Positions 27,685-36,922 of a stretch of 64,000 nucleotides of DNA are shown piece after piece; the stretch's first letter is position 1; each line of letters starts with the position of its first letter. The notes beneath the pieces were generated by a model. The model was not told where the DNA came from. It saw only the letters and a program-made list of their open reading frames with translations, and did not search any database. Source of the stretch: Paenibacillus apiarius (GTDB taxonomy: Bacteria; Bacillota; Bacilli; Paenibacillales; Paenibacillaceae); the NCBI RefSeq assembly GCF_017052585.1, contig NZ_JAFFHZ010000001.1, forward strand, positions 1,918,501-1,982,500. The letters are read 5' to 3'. The translations under genes were made by a program, and so were the position numbers.

Positions 27685-28347
27685 TTAATCTTCCATGCGC
27701 AGCACGCGGTTAACCCCCGTTAGCGCGCGAATCTCGTCTATAATCGATTCGCTTATCTTCTCATCCGTTTCAATGACCATAAGCGCCATCTTGCCTTTCT
27801 CCTTGCGGCTTACTTCCATATGTCCGATATTGACGTGCTGTCCGCTCAATATTTGCGTCACTCCGGCAATGACTCCGTACCGGTCATGATTCAATACCAG
27901 AATAGCCGGACATTGACCGGATAGCTTCAGCTCGAATCCGTTCAGCTCCGTAATTTCCACCTTGCCCCCGCCAATGGAGATGCCTGCGACCTCCATCTCG
28001 TCCCGCTCGTCCGACATCTTGATGCAAGCGGTGTTGGGATGCTCCGGCACGGCGTCTTCCGTTGTAATGACCACTTCGATGCCGGCTTCTGCGGCATATT
28101 GCGGCGCCTGCGGCAGACGCGGGTCATTCGTGTCATAATCCAAAATGCCCGCAATGAGCGCCACATCCGTCGCGTGTCCCTTATACGTCTCCGCGAACGA
28201 GCCGTATAAAGAAATATGCACCCGCTTCGGCTCTCTTCCGAAAATGCTGCGCGCAAGGCGCCCAATCTTGGCTGCCCCGGCTGTATGCGAGCTGGACGGA
28301 CCCACCATAATCGGACCGATGATGTCAAACACACTGCGATACTTCAT
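27685..28347 (-). CDS. sdaAB: L-serine ammonia-lyase, iron-sulfur-dependent, beta subunit
   Basis: The beta subunit, 220 residues, first gene of the sdaAB-sdaAA pair. The N-terminal motif IMVGPSSSHTAGAAKIGRLA is diagnostic. A C-terminal ACT domain (about residues 148-220, from AILVLNHDRYGVIAGVTQIL onward) probably takes part in regulation or serine binding. GAGGAGG lies before the ATG. Confidence 0.96.
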   Translation of the reverse strand: MKYRSVFDIIGPIMVGPSSSHTAGAAKIGRLARSIFGREPKRVHISLYGSFAETYKGHATDVALIAGILDYDTNDPRLPQAPQYAAEAGIEVVITTEDAVPEHPNTACIKMSDERDEMEVAGISIGGGKVEITELNGFELKLSGQCPAILVLNHDRYGVIAGVTQILSGQHVNIGHMEVSRKEKGKMALMVIETDEKISESIIDEIRALTGVNRVLRMED

Positions 28348-28719
28348 TGCCCTTCCTCCTCTTTAGCGTTCCCCCAATGTTCTATCCAAACTATCCGTAT
28401 GGTTCCGCTATCCACTACATCGTTGCTCGTTTCTATTAAATGTTGTTCAATAAGTCGCTTTATAGAATATACGATATTATTGTACGCAAGCGGTCCCGCT
28501 TTCTCCACGACGAAAGCCAGCCGCTGCAAGCACTTTCAGACTCATCCTACCAAGGCTTCGCCAAGAACACAACCCCTCCGGCGAGGCGATTTCCAGACGT
28601 TTCCCCTTCAAGCGTTATGTTGCTGAACCGCGCCGCATAAGTTGTAAAAGTCCGGCATGGAAAAGTTTGATATTTCAAGGGATCTTTTGCAAAGGAGTGA
28701 CTGAACGCACGCAATTTAC
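28348..28719. other. Intergenic region between sdaAB and a decayed gene
   Basis: A 372-nt stretch between the sdaAB start and the decayed methyltransferase, containing the probable sdaAB promoter. AAAGGAG at 28690-28696 looks like the ribosome binding site of the former methyltransferase gene, but no usable start follows at the right distance. Confidence 0.45.
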
Positions 28720-29293
28720 ATGGATAATGACCGTTTCTCGTCAAACCCGTTTAGGGAGGCAAGCTCATCGTCCCTTCCGCCGATCTGAGCATTACACCAG
28801 AGCTCGCTATAAACGGCGATATGGAATGGCCGCTAACAAAGTATTTGGAGAATCACGTAAAAGAGGGGCATGTCGTCGTCGATATCGGAGCTAATGTAGG
28901 ATACTTCACCGTCATTCTTGCCCATTTGGCGGGACCGGAATACTTCAAGCACTATCGGGACGATATATTGGAATTCGAGACGGAGACCGCAAGGCTGGAC
29001 GATGCACTCGCGCACTTGCCTCATATCGACATGATTAAGATAGACATCGAGGGGGAGAATACCAAGCATTTCTTGGCATGGAACGGACACTGGAGCATAA
29101 AGCGAAATGTGTCGTCTTTGAATTAAACGATATGATGCTGCTGGATCAGTTGGAGCCATTCGCAGCCCTGTTGCGGCGTTATGAAGCAGCGGGAAAAAGC
29201 TTCTATGTGCTCAATCATGAAGGGGCAGAAGTCCAGATGGCGCTGGAGCAGGTGATATCCATAGGCAGCATTCCTAGCGTCATCATGAAGTAA
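28720..29293 (+). pseudogene. Remnant of an FkbM-family methyltransferase
   Basis: Three pieces in different reading frames together resemble a SAM-dependent FkbM methyltransferase. The segment from 28755 (GKLIVPSADLSITPELAING) runs into DIGANVGYFTVILAHLAGP, the SAM-binding motif. Straight after it comes EYFKHYRDDILEFETETARL and LDDALAHLPHIDMIKIDIEG, which normally lies about 80 or more residues further on, so an internal part is deleted. Near 29065 the frame shifts, and the C-terminal part resumes as AFLGMERTLEHKAKCVVFEL up to 29293. Upstream, MDNDRF at 28720 is out of frame with the rest. The gene cannot make a normal enzyme. Confidence 0.75.
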
Positions 29294-29324
29294 TCGCATC
29301 CGGCGTATATAAATGCAGCAGGCT

Positions 29325-29355
29325 GCAAACCGGAGGTTTTCCACCTCCGGTTTGC
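29325..29355 (+). terminator. Strong hairpin after the decayed methyltransferase
   Basis: A perfect 13-bp stem, GCAAACCGGAGGT / ACCTCCGGTTTGC, with a 5-nt loop. Only a short TTGT follows, so its strength as a terminator is uncertain. It lies about 30 nt after the remnant gene's stop and probably was its terminator. Confidence 0.6.
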
Positions 29356-29556
29356 TTGTCGAGAACATATCCGGCTCGACACTTATTCTCCGTTTCCAAG
29401 AGAAAAAGCTGGGCTGAAGGTTTAACCGCAACCCCTTTGTCTTACCCATTGGATGAAATACAGTCTACATATCATTCAACCGCTCTATCCCTACTTTTTA
29501 CTGTATCTTTTCCAATGGGCAGCTATAACCGCGAATGAAAAGCAGATAGGTCGTGA

Positions 29557-30489
29557 TTATAATATTCGCTGTCCGAACAGCGAGCCGATCAGTTCCTTGG
29601 CCAGCCTCGCGGTTTGGTTGTTCACATCCAACGTCGGATTCACTTCCACGAACTCCGCCGAAGTGATAAGGCCGGATTCATGCATGAGCTCCAGCGCCAA
29701 ATGCGCTTCCCTGTAGCTCACTCCACCCCGTACCGGCGTGCCCGTTCCCGGCGCCTCGGAAGGATCGATGCTGTCCACGTCAAAGCTGAGATGCACTCCA
29801 TCCGTGTCGCGGCCGACAATGCGCAGCGCTTCCTGCACAACCCGCTCCATGCCCATGCGGTCAATCTCGTGCATCGTGAAGCAGGTGATGCCTTGCTGAC
29901 GAATGAATTCTTTCTCTCCGGGATCGAGGTCGCGCGCCCCGATAAGCACGACGCGATCCGCTCTCACATATGGCCCCGCCCATGGCATTTCCTCGAACCC
30001 GGCTCTGCCCACCGCAACGGCCAGCGACATGCCATGCACGTTCCCGCTCGGACTCGTCTCTTCCGTGTTCAAGTCGGAATGGGCATCGAACCATATGACG
30101 CCTACATTGCGGTAGTGCCGTGTCAATCCAGCGAGCGTGCCCATCGCGATGCTGTGATCGCCCCCCAGCACAAGCGGAAAGCAACCGTCGGTTACGGCAG
30201 CAGACACCTGTTCTGCCAACGCGGAACAAGTATAGAGCACCTCGGCGAGATGCTTCGCGTTCCGCGCGGGGACAGGCTCTTCATCCAGCCCTTCTTTGGC
30301 CGTAGCCGCCGAAGGCAAATCCACCTCGCGCACCGCCGCCACTTCTGCCCCCAACTGCTTGAGCTGCCGGAGCAATCCGGCGCGAACAATACTTTCAGGT
30401 CCTTGTTCCGCTCCCGCTCTGCCTGCCCCTAGTCCGAATGGAACACTAATTATCGACAGCTTTCGATTCATCGTCATCGTCATAGACAA
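29557..30489 (-). CDS. rocF: Arginase
   Basis: Hydrolyses arginine to ornithine and urea. The binuclear manganese site motifs are intact: GGDHSIAMGTLAG, FDAHSDLNTEETSPSGNVHG and SFDVDSIDPSEAPGTGTPV. Length is about 310 residues. A TTG at 30489 is 7 nt after AGGAGG and is a good start; an ATG at 30483 is only two codons later. It lies 60 nt downstream of rocD, giving a two-gene arginine-to-glutamate-semialdehyde pathway. Confidence 0.95.
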   Translation of the reverse strand: MSMTMTMNRKLSIISVPFGLGAGRAGAEQGPESIVRAGLLRQLKQLGAEVAAVREVDLPSAATAKEGLDEEPVPARNAKHLAEVLYTCSALAEQVSAAVTDGCFPLVLGGDHSIAMGTLAGLTRHYRNVGVIWFDAHSDLNTEETSPSGNVHGMSLAVAVGRAGFEEMPWAGPYVRADRVVLIGARDLDPGEKEFIRQQGITCFTMHEIDRMGMERVVQEALRIVGRDTDGVHLSFDVDSIDPSEAPGTGTPVRGGVSYREAHLALELMHESGLITSAEFVEVNPTLDVNNQTARLAKELIGSLFGQRIL

Positions 30490-30549
30490 CTTTTCTCCTC
30501 CTTGCAAGCTAATATGAAATAAAGCTCCAAGACTGACAAGCGGGTACGG

Positions 30550-31746
30550 TTATGAACGAGCCAATACGCGTTGGATGCGCTCCAACGCCCAATCGAGCTC
30601 AGTGTCCTCGATAATTAAAGGAGGAGCCAAGCGGATGATATTGTCATGGGTCTCCTTGCACAGCATGCCAAGCCGCATCAACATCTCGCAATACGGGCGC
30701 GCAGGCTCCGTCAGCTCCACGCCAATGAGCAGCCCTCGGCCCCGCACGTCGCGGACAACCGGGCTATCAATGTCCTCCAGCCGCTGCTTGAAGTATGCTC
30801 CCTGCTTCTCCGAGCGTTCAGCAAGCCGCTCGTCCTCCAATACCTCCAGAGCGGCTACCGCCACCGCGCAAGCAAGCGGATTGCCTCCGAAGGTAGAGCC
30901 ATGCGATCCAGGCTCCAGCACACCCAGAATCTCTTCATCCGCCGCGATGGCCGAAATAGGCAGCACGCCACCTCCCAGCGCTTTGCCCATGATATAAATG
31001 TCCGGCACGATATGTTCCCAGTCACAGGCGAACCGTCTGCCTGCACGTCCGAAGCCCGTCTGGATTTCATCCGCCATGAACAAGACGTTGTGCCGTTTGC
31101 ATATTTCGAAGGCCTGCCGCAAATAACCGTCGGGCGGAATGACGATGCCATTCTCCCCTTGAATCGGTTCCACGAGAAAAGCGGCCGTATTCGGTGTAAT
31201 AGCCTGCTCCAGCGCCTCGGCATCCCCAAATGGAATGATCGTGAAGCCTGGCGTAAACGGTCCAAAGCCTTCCTTATATTCCTCTGCCGAGGAGAAGGAG
31301 ATAACCGTAATCGTCCTCCCGTGAAAATTGCCGCTGCACACGATGATGTCCGCTTGATTCGCCGGGACTTGCTTCTGCCTATATGCCCAGCGCCGCGCAA
31401 CCTTGAGGGCGGTCTCCACTGCTTCCGCACCTGTATTCATCGGCAAAATCATCGCTTTCCCCGTGTAGGCAGACAGCTTCTCATAAAATAAAGCCAACGA
31501 TTCGCTATGAAACGCCCGGGAAGATAGCGTCACCTTCTCCGCCTGACGCAGGAGCGCTTGAATAATGCCCGGATGGCGGTGTCCGTGGTTCAAGGCAGAG
31601 TAGGCGCTCAACATGTCCAAATAACGGCGCCCTTCCGGATCTTCCACCCATACTCCTTCCGCTTTGGAAATGACAATAGGCAACGGATTGTAATTCCTCG
31701 CGCCATATCGCTCCGTCAATTGAATGATTTCTTCTGAGCCTGCCAT
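30550..31746 (-). CDS. rocD: Ornithine aminotransferase
   Basis: PLP enzyme converting ornithine and 2-oxoglutarate to glutamate semialdehyde and glutamate. The PLP lysine lies in [16 protein letters not shown] near residue 250, preceded by [13 protein letters not shown]. Length 398 is normal. AGAGGAGG lies before the ATG. With rocF it forms the arginase pathway; no RocR/AhrC-type regulator gene is seen next to it. Confidence 0.95.
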   Translation of the reverse strand: MAGSEEIIQLTERYGARNYNPLPIVISKAEGVWVEDPEGRRYLDMLSAYSALNHGHRHPGIIQALLRQAEKVTLSSRAFHSESLALFYEKLSAYTGKAMILPMNTGAEAVETALKVARRWAYRQKQVPANQADIIVCSGNFHGRTITVISFSSAEEYKEGFGPFTPGFTIIPFGDAEALEQAITPNTAAFLVEPIQGENGIVIPPDGYLRQAFEICKRHNVLFMADEIQTGFGRAGRRFACDWEHIVPDIYIMGKALGGGVLPISAIAADEEILGVLEPGSHGSTFGGNPLACAVAVAALEVLEDERLAERSEKQGAYFKQRLEDIDSPVVRDVRGRGLLIGVELTEPARPYCEMLMRLGMLCKETHDNIIRLAPPLIIEDTELDWALERIQRVLARS

Positions 31747-31846
31747 TCACCATCCTCCTCTGAACTGTAATGAAATCGCTTCCTACAGCATATTCAGAGT
31801 ATATCATACTGTTTCACATAAAGGTAAAATAATGCCATTTGTCCTC

Positions 31847-31901
31847 CAGGAAAATACAAAAGTTCCCGCCGCATTCAAATTGCACAATGCGAGCGGGAAC
31901 T
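31847..31901 (-). terminator. Rho-independent terminator after the MFS gene
   Basis: On the minus strand AGTTCCCGC-T-CGCATT ... AATGCG-GCGGGAACT form a long stem, followed by TTTTGTATTTT. It starts 2 nt past the stop codon at 31904. Confidence 0.85.
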
Positions 31902-31903
31902 GG

Positions 31904-33142
31904 CTACATCCGGGCACTCCCGGTTTCAACGTGTGGTCCGGCATGCTTGGAGAGCATTCGCGCCGTTATCTTGTCAGAGTAAAGCAAGGCATAGAGCGCC
32001 AGCGCAAACGAAAGTCCGCCGAAAATGAGCACCATGTACTGCAGCCCGATCGTATCGAGGAAAAAGCCGGTCCCGAGCAGAACGATTTGGAACAGCATCC
32101 GGTCCAACATATTCCGGAACGAGAAGAAGCGGCCATGATAATCTTTCGGAATCGTCGTCTGGAAATACGTTGACAGCAACGGGAAGAAGAAGCCTGCCGC
32201 AAGGCCGAACAAGCCGAATGCCAGCAGCGTCACCCATCTGATATCCCCAAAGAACAACAGCATATGCGAGATGGCGATGACAAATGAAAACGAGAGCAGC
32301 ATTTTCAATAGATTTACTTTTCCGGAAATCCGCTTCACGAAAAATGCGGCAACAATAAAGCTCGTGCCCTCCACCGCATACAGCAGACCCTTAATCTGCT
32401 GATCGTGCTGCAATTCGCTAATGTTGATGACCATCAAGTTAAAGCCGCCGATAAACAGCGCCGGAATAACCGACAACCCAAGCGCCATGACAGCTACAGG
32501 CAGTTGCTTGAGCATCGGGACGATTTCCTTGAACCCGCCGTTCTCTTTGCCTCTTTGCTTCCTTGTGCCATGCGGCGTCCCGCTATCCCCTACTTGCAAA
32601 AAGAAGGTGGATGCCAGCAGCAGCGCGTACGCGATAAGAGAAGTGAAATATAACGAGAATAGACTCATGACGGCCAACATCATTCCCGCCAGCGCCGTAC
32701 CCAATATTCTGGCGATAGTGGAGGCATTCATATGAACTCCGTTTAACGCTATCAAATCCTTCTCTTGGACAATCTGTGGAATGACCGACTGCAGAGCCGG
32801 AAAGTAGAACGCCGCGGACACCTGCAGACTGACCGCGAACAACACCATCCACCATACCGATTCCATCGACAAAGCAAGAAACATGAAGCACACGCTGACC
32901 ATCCGCCCAATTCCGGCGTATATCATCACCTTCTTCTTGCTGCTCGTATCGATGACTTTTCCCGCATACGGGCCAACCAGCACGCCCGCAAGCAGCCCGA
33001 CGAATAAAATGAGCGATTTCATGAAATCTGACGGCACGTGCTGCTGCATAAATTCCAAATTCGCGATAATCGAAGTCCACAAACCGAGACCGGCAACAAA
33101 CTCTCCGCTCAGCACAATCCATACATTACGGTTATTCCACAT
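31904..33142 (-). CDS. MFS transporter (DHA3/enterobactin-exporter-like)
   Basis: A 412-residue membrane protein with twelve predicted hydrophobic segments and MFS-type loop motifs (GPYAGKVIDTSSKKKVM after the second helix). The build is that of the MFS_3 group, which includes macrolide (Mef-like) and siderophore exporters. The start MWNNRNVWIVL at 33142 is 7 nt after GGGGA. The 5' leader holds a terminator-like hairpin with a competing stem and a short reading frame, as seen for some drug-inducible exporters. The substrate is unknown. Confidence 0.85.
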   Translation of the reverse strand: MWNNRNVWIVLSGEFVAGLGLWTSIIANLEFMQQHVPSDFMKSLILFVGLLAGVLVGPYAGKVIDTSSKKKVMIYAGIGRMVSVCFMFLALSMESVWWMVLFAVSLQVSAAFYFPALQSVIPQIVQEKDLIALNGVHMNASTIARILGTALAGMMLAVMSLFSLYFTSLIAYALLLASTFFLQVGDSGTPHGTRKQRGKENGGFKEIVPMLKQLPVAVMALGLSVIPALFIGGFNLMVINISELQHDQQIKGLLYAVEGTSFIVAAFFVKRISGKVNLLKMLLSFSFVIAISHMLLFFGDIRWVTLLAFGLFGLAAGFFFPLLSTYFQTTIPKDYHGRFFSFRNMLDRMLFQIVLLGTGFFLDTIGLQYMVLIFGGLSFALALYALLYSDKITARMLSKHAGPHVETGSARM

Positions 33143-33205
33143 GGATCCATCCCCGTTCTCCCATAAGTCTGTTAGAGGTTGCTGCAAACCTGTTCCTCAG
33201 TAGCC

Positions 33206-33247
33206 AAAAAAACTGCTCCGCCATCAAGCGAAGCAGCTCTGCTGCTC
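33206..33247 (-). promoter_or_regulatory. Terminator hairpin with competing stem in the MFS leader (possible attenuator)
   Basis: On the minus strand CTGCTTCGC ... GCGGAGCAG (33236-33213) forms a stem followed by seven T (33212-33206), 64 nt before the MFS start. An alternative stem AGCAGC-AGA-GCTGCT (33246-33232) uses the first arm of that terminator and would prevent it. The arrangement suits transcription attenuation, but it could also simply be the distant terminator of cls, which ends at 33499. Confidence 0.5.
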
Positions 33248-33280
33248 AAGAGATAGATTAAACTCTTTAATCCCGTACTA

Positions 33281-33325
33281 TTATTTACTATATAAATAGT
33301 TTCTTATATGAATGATTACCTGCAT
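33281..33325 (-). CDS. Possible 14-aa leader peptide of the MFS gene
   Basis: A reading frame of 14 codons (MQVIIHIRNYLYSK) lies upstream of the terminator hairpin in the MFS leader. AAGGCGG is about 12 nt before the ATG, which is a weak ribosome binding site. If translated, ribosome stalling there could control the hairpin. The 33143-33498 gap holds nothing else that I can identify. Confidence 0.3.
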   Translation of the reverse strand: MQVIIHIRNYLYSK

Positions 33326-33498
33326 AAATAAGTTATTCCGCCTTGGAAACTCCATGGATAATGAAACTCGTTCCCAAATTATTAGTAACATCATGCCATA
33401 AACGATTGCAGCAGTCAATCCGTCCCATCCCCGTTTAACAGGGGTCTTTTCGGCCTTCTTTATACGGTTAAGGCAGCGGAATGACGCAATCCGGATCG

Positions 33499-35010
33499 TT
33501 AAAGCAAAGGTGAAAAAAGACGGGCGGCGGACTCTAAAAACCGGGTGACGACTTTCTTATGCGCGAATTGTTCTTCCTCGATCGGCGTCGTATATTGCAA
33601 ATCCCGTTCAAAATCCTCGACCAGCGCCGCCACACTGTCCGTTCGCATAAGAATCGCATTCACCTCGAAATTTAAATGGAAGCTGCGCATATCCATATTG
33701 GCCGTTCCGATTGTCGCAACCTCGCCGTCTACAATAATAAGCTTGGAATGCAGAAAGCCCTTTTCATATTCATAAATTTGCACGCCCGTCTCCATAAGCC
33801 CGGGAAAATAAGAGTGCGACGCAAGAAACGGCAGCCACTTGTCCGGCTTGGCCGGAAACAACAGCTTCACATCGATGCCTGCCAACGCCGCCACCCGCAG
33901 CGCCGTAAAAATATCTTCATCCGGAATGAAATACGGCGTTGCGATCCAGATGGACTTCTTGGCCGAGGTCAGCATCGAGAAGAAGACGTTTTTCATCGTT
34001 TTGAAATCTTGATCCGGCCCGCTTGCAATGATTTGCACCGCTCCGCCTGAAGCTTCTACCGGCCGCGGCAGCAAATATTCCGGCCCGTAAAGGTTGGCCG
34101 TCGTCGTATGGGCCCAATCCTGCATAAATATAATCTGCAGCGTCTGCACCGCCTCTCCCCGCACGATCATGTGCGTGTCCCGCCAGAAGCCGTACGTCTT
34201 GCTGCGGCTTAAATATTCATCGCCGACGTTCAGTCCCCCGATAAACCCGACATCGCCGTCGATGACGACGATTTTGCGGTGATTGCGATAGTTGACCCGA
34301 TTCGAGAACAGCGGGAATTTCACCGCACCGAAGGCAGCTACCTCCACCCCTGCCCGGCGCAGATCATTCAGGAACGTTTTTGGCAAATGCATGCTGCCTA
34401 CCGCATCGACCATAAAGCGCACCTCTACGCCCTGCCTTGCTTTCTCCATCAAAATGTACTTAATCTTCCGTCCGATATCGTCGTCCCGATAAATGTAATA
34501 TTCCATATGAATGTGGTGAACGGCCCGGCCTAGCTCTGCGAGCAACGCCGCAAACGTTTCTTCACCGTTGTTCAAAATGCGCGTCTCCGACGAGAACGAG
34601 ATCGGGCTCTTGCTGAGACGGCTGGTCAGACGCAACAATTGACGTTGATCATCAGTAAAAGATCCTAATATTTGCTCTCTCCGAAGCAATGCCTCATTGT
34701 CGATAAAGGCATACGCTTGTCTGTCCTGCTCCGCTTTACGCGCATACCGGCGCCGTTTGCGATAGTTCTGTCCGAACAGCATGTAAAATATGAACCCGAC
34801 TACAGGAACGAGCGCCAACACCAATATCCATGCCACCGTGCTGGATGGATGCCGGTTCTCCATAAAGATAATGATTGCCAGCGTGACGACTGCCAACGTC
34901 GTCATAATACTGAGCGCTGTAGCGATCGTATTTCCAAACGTATCATTGATATAAAAGCCGAACGTCAACAACATGATGATGAATAACCCGACCTGCAGCG
35001 CCCTTCTCAT
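33499..35010 (-). CDS. cls: Cardiolipin synthase
   Basis: Membrane enzyme that condenses two phosphatidylglycerols to cardiolipin. Two N-terminal membrane helices (about residues 5-60) are followed by two phospholipase-D motifs, NHRKIVVIDGDVGFIGG near residue 225 and LHSKLIIVDGEVATIGTAN near residue 400. The short tail ends RLFSPLL. Of two nearby ATGs, the one at 35010 is 8 nt after GGGGGA; the one at 35016 is too close. Length is 503 residues, within the family range. Confidence 0.95.
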   Translation of the reverse strand: MRRALQVGLFIIMLLTFGFYINDTFGNTIATALSIMTTLAVVTLAIIIFMENRHPSSTVAWILVLALVPVVGFIFYMLFGQNYRKRRRYARKAEQDRQAYAFIDNEALLRREQILGSFTDDQRQLLRLTSRLSKSPISFSSETRILNNGEETFAALLAELGRAVHHIHMEYYIYRDDDIGRKIKYILMEKARQGVEVRFMVDAVGSMHLPKTFLNDLRRAGVEVAAFGAVKFPLFSNRVNYRNHRKIVVIDGDVGFIGGLNVGDEYLSRSKTYGFWRDTHMIVRGEAVQTLQIIFMQDWAHTTTANLYGPEYLLPRPVEASGGAVQIIASGPDQDFKTMKNVFFSMLTSAKKSIWIATPYFIPDEDIFTALRVAALAGIDVKLLFPAKPDKWLPFLASHSYFPGLMETGVQIYEYEKGFLHSKLIIVDGEVATIGTANMDMRSFHLNFEVNAILMRTDSVAALVEDFERDLQYTTPIEEEQFAHKKVVTRFLESAARLFSPLL

Positions 35011-35374
35011 CTGCATGCTCCCCCATTCTAACTATCTATGCTATCTATTCACCCAATTTCTCGTGTTCCCTATCGTTTTTTTAGTGCGCATACGCAGAAA
35101 ATGCCAATAATTTTTCCAGATCGAGGCTAAGACGATTCTATAACGCATAAACCCTTCCGGCCGAAGAGACAATGAAGGTAGTGCTCATTCTATATTCCTT
35201 TACTATACCCGAAAACAGTAACTGCAAATATGTCATTGACAACGGTTACAATCATGTGACATAATTTTCGAACGAACGGTAGGTAGCCAAGTGGAGACGG
35301 CCATCCCCCTATCGCTGTAAACACGAGGCCGTTTCTGCAAGATGAAGGAACAGCGAGGAATGGAGGAATTCCCT
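35011..35374. other. Divergent intergenic region between cls and a TetR gene
   Basis: A 364-nt region with the promoters of two divergent genes. The TetR promoter and probable operator are at 35236-35288. No other feature is recognised. Confidence 0.5.
35236..35288 (+). promoter_or_regulatory. Promoter of the TetR gene with a probable operator
   Basis: TTGACA (35236-35241) and CATAAT (35260-35265) are 18 nt apart. Directly after the -10 box comes GAACGAACGGTAGGTAG (35270-35286), a sequence of the kind bound by TetR-family repressors (ACCTACCGTTCG on the other strand). Its position over the transcription start suggests self-repression. Confidence 0.6.
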
Positions 35375-35965
35375 TTGACCGCAAACCGCATTCAACTCAT
35401 CGCCCTCTCCCATTTTGCCAAGCATGGCTATGACGGGACGTCTTTAGCGAAAATCGCCGAAGATGTCGGCATCAAGAAACCATCCATATATGCTCATTAT
35501 AAGAGCAAAGACGATTTATTTCTTCATGTTCTTCAAACCGTTTTTATAGATGAGTGGAACTGGATTACCGATTTTTTCAATAAACATGAGCATATGTCCC
35601 TGCACGATCAGCTTACGCAGCTCATTCAATCATACCGCCAGCGCTATGAGCAATACGATGTGCTGAAGTTCATTCTGCGTGTCTCCTTCTTCCCGCCGGA
35701 AGCGCTGCAGGAACAAGTTATGGAGCGTATGAATGAATTTTTGGACCGCTTGGAAAAAGGGCTGGTTCCCCGAATGGCTCAAGCTCTTAGAACCCATGAA
35801 ATATGTGGCGTGCATCCGGAGCAGGCTTCCAGGGCGTTCATCTGCATCCTTGATGGACTATTCGTAGAACTGCTGTATGGCGGACCCGAGCGCTTTGAGA
35901 AAAAGCTTGAAGCGGCTTGGTCGATATATTGGCGCGGACTGACTGTCAAAGAGGATTGGGCGTAA
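35375..35965 (+). CDS. TetR/AcrR family transcriptional regulator
   Basis: DNA-binding repressor. The N-terminal helix-turn-helix reads LIALSHFAKHGYDGTSLAKI and continues AEDVGIKKPSIYAHYKSKDD; the rest is an all-helical ligand-binding domain. A TTG at 35375 is taken as the start because GGAGG lies 8 nt before it; the ATGs at 35342 and 35360 have no well-placed ribosome binding site. Length is 196 residues. No efflux or enzyme gene follows on the same strand, so apart from itself its target is unknown; cls on the other side is a possible one. Confidence 0.88.
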   Translation: MTANRIQLIALSHFAKHGYDGTSLAKIAEDVGIKKPSIYAHYKSKDDLFLHVLQTVFIDEWNWITDFFNKHEHMSLHDQLTQLIQSYRQRYEQYDVLKFILRVSFFPPEALQEQVMERMNEFLDRLEKGLVPRMAQALRTHEICGVHPEQASRAFICILDGLFVELLYGGPERFEKKLEAAWSIYWRGLTVKEDWA

Positions 35966-36017
35966 CCGGATAATATCGCAAACGTTCAGTCTTCCTCATC
36001 GGAATGCCGTCTACAAG

Positions 36018-36059
36018 GAGCTATCCCAAGAGCAGCAGACTTGAGGGACAGCTCTTTTT
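36018..36059 (+). terminator. Rho-independent terminator of the TetR gene
   Basis: GAGCT-A-TCCC ... GGGA-C-AGCTC form the stem, followed by TTTTT, about 50 nt past the stop codon. Confidence 0.75.
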
Positions 36060-36148
36060 GGCGGTCAAAATAAGTCTCATTGGAAAACATCCAGCGGAAT
36101 AGGAAAATGGGGTGAAGAAATGGCAATTGGACTGTACTTTATTCAATT

Positions 36149-36198
36149 AAAAACAGGGACTGTCCTTCAGGTCCGGCAGACCTTTCGCGACAATCCCT
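36149..36198 (-). terminator. Rho-independent terminator of the TorD-like gene
   Basis: On the minus strand AGGGATTGTC ... GACAGTCCCT (one mismatch), with an inner AGGTC/GGACCT stem, is followed by GTTTTTAATTG. It lies about 50 nt after the stop codon at 36248. Confidence 0.75.
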
Positions 36199-36247
36199 TA
36201 GACAACAAATAATTATACTCTCGCATATGAATTAGAAATCGTTATAG

Positions 36248-36922
36248 TTAAGCAGTCTTCTCCGCCCAAGCTGCTTCCTTGGAAATAAACTCGGTAAGCA
36301 GCAGACCAATGGCCTGATATACCGGATGCTCCGCATGCTGCCTCAGGTCATCCCCGAAACGCGGCGCCCACCGGCGCAAATGATGGAGCAAGAATTCACG
36401 CTGTCCGTTCATGTAACGGTCAAAGCGATCCTCCGTCATGACGCTGTTCATCATCTTTTCAATCAGAACGGCCATGAACTCCAGCTCAATCGCGATATGA
36501 TCGTCAGGCTCGCCATTCATTTTTTTGAAATATAAGCTGAATTCAGCATACGTCTGCCGCACAACTTGAGCGTAGGACTTCGGCATCATCTGTTCGCTCG
36601 CACGGTACATCGTCTCGCACGGCGTCACGGGCAATTGGCCCGAGGAACCGAAGAGGCGCATATATTCATCGCGCAGCGAAGAAAATACGGCGTACAACTC
36701 GTTAATCGACAAGTTCTCCAACAACAAGCGCAGCTGCTTGGCTCCTTCAGACGTGCAGGACATCTGCTGTAACCCCTGATGGTTCCGCCAAGACATAATG
36801 ACATCGAGCGTCGGCATTTCGCCAAGGAAATCGGCTAACAACTGATAAACCGCCTTGCGGGTCTCCAAACGTTCTACGGTTTCATCGTTCCACTGCACCG
36901 GCTGTTCTGCCGTTAACAACAT
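36248..36922 (-). CDS. TorD/DmsD-family molybdoenzyme chaperone
   Basis: An all-helical cytoplasmic chaperone of about 224 residues, of the TorD family that binds twin-arginine signal peptides and helps insert molybdenum cofactor. The family pattern is seen in LRDEYMRLFGSSGQLPVTPCETMYR near residue 100 (read in parts) and FMAVLIEKMM near residue 155. The start MLLTAEQPVQW at 36922 is 8 nt after GGAGGGG. Usually such genes sit beside a molybdoenzyme or its iron-sulfur subunit; none is present here, so it may serve an enzyme encoded elsewhere. Confidence 0.78.
   Translation of the reverse strand: MLLTAEQPVQWNDETVERLETRKAVYQLLADFLGEMPTLDVIMSWRNHQGLQQMSCTSEGAKQLRLLLENLSINELYAVFSSLRDEYMRLFGSSGQLPVTPCETMYRASEQMMPKSYAQVVRQTYAEFSLYFKKMNGEPDDHIAIELEFMAVLIEKMMNSVMTEDRFDRYMNGQREFLLHHLRRWAPRFGDDLRQHAEHPVYQAIGLLLTEFISKEAAWAEKTA

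Noticed and set aside
36120-36212. 30-codon frame on the plus strand with GGGGTGAAGAA before the ATG
   Set aside because: It lies almost wholly inside the terminator hairpin of the TorD-like gene on the other strand, so the open frame is probably chance.
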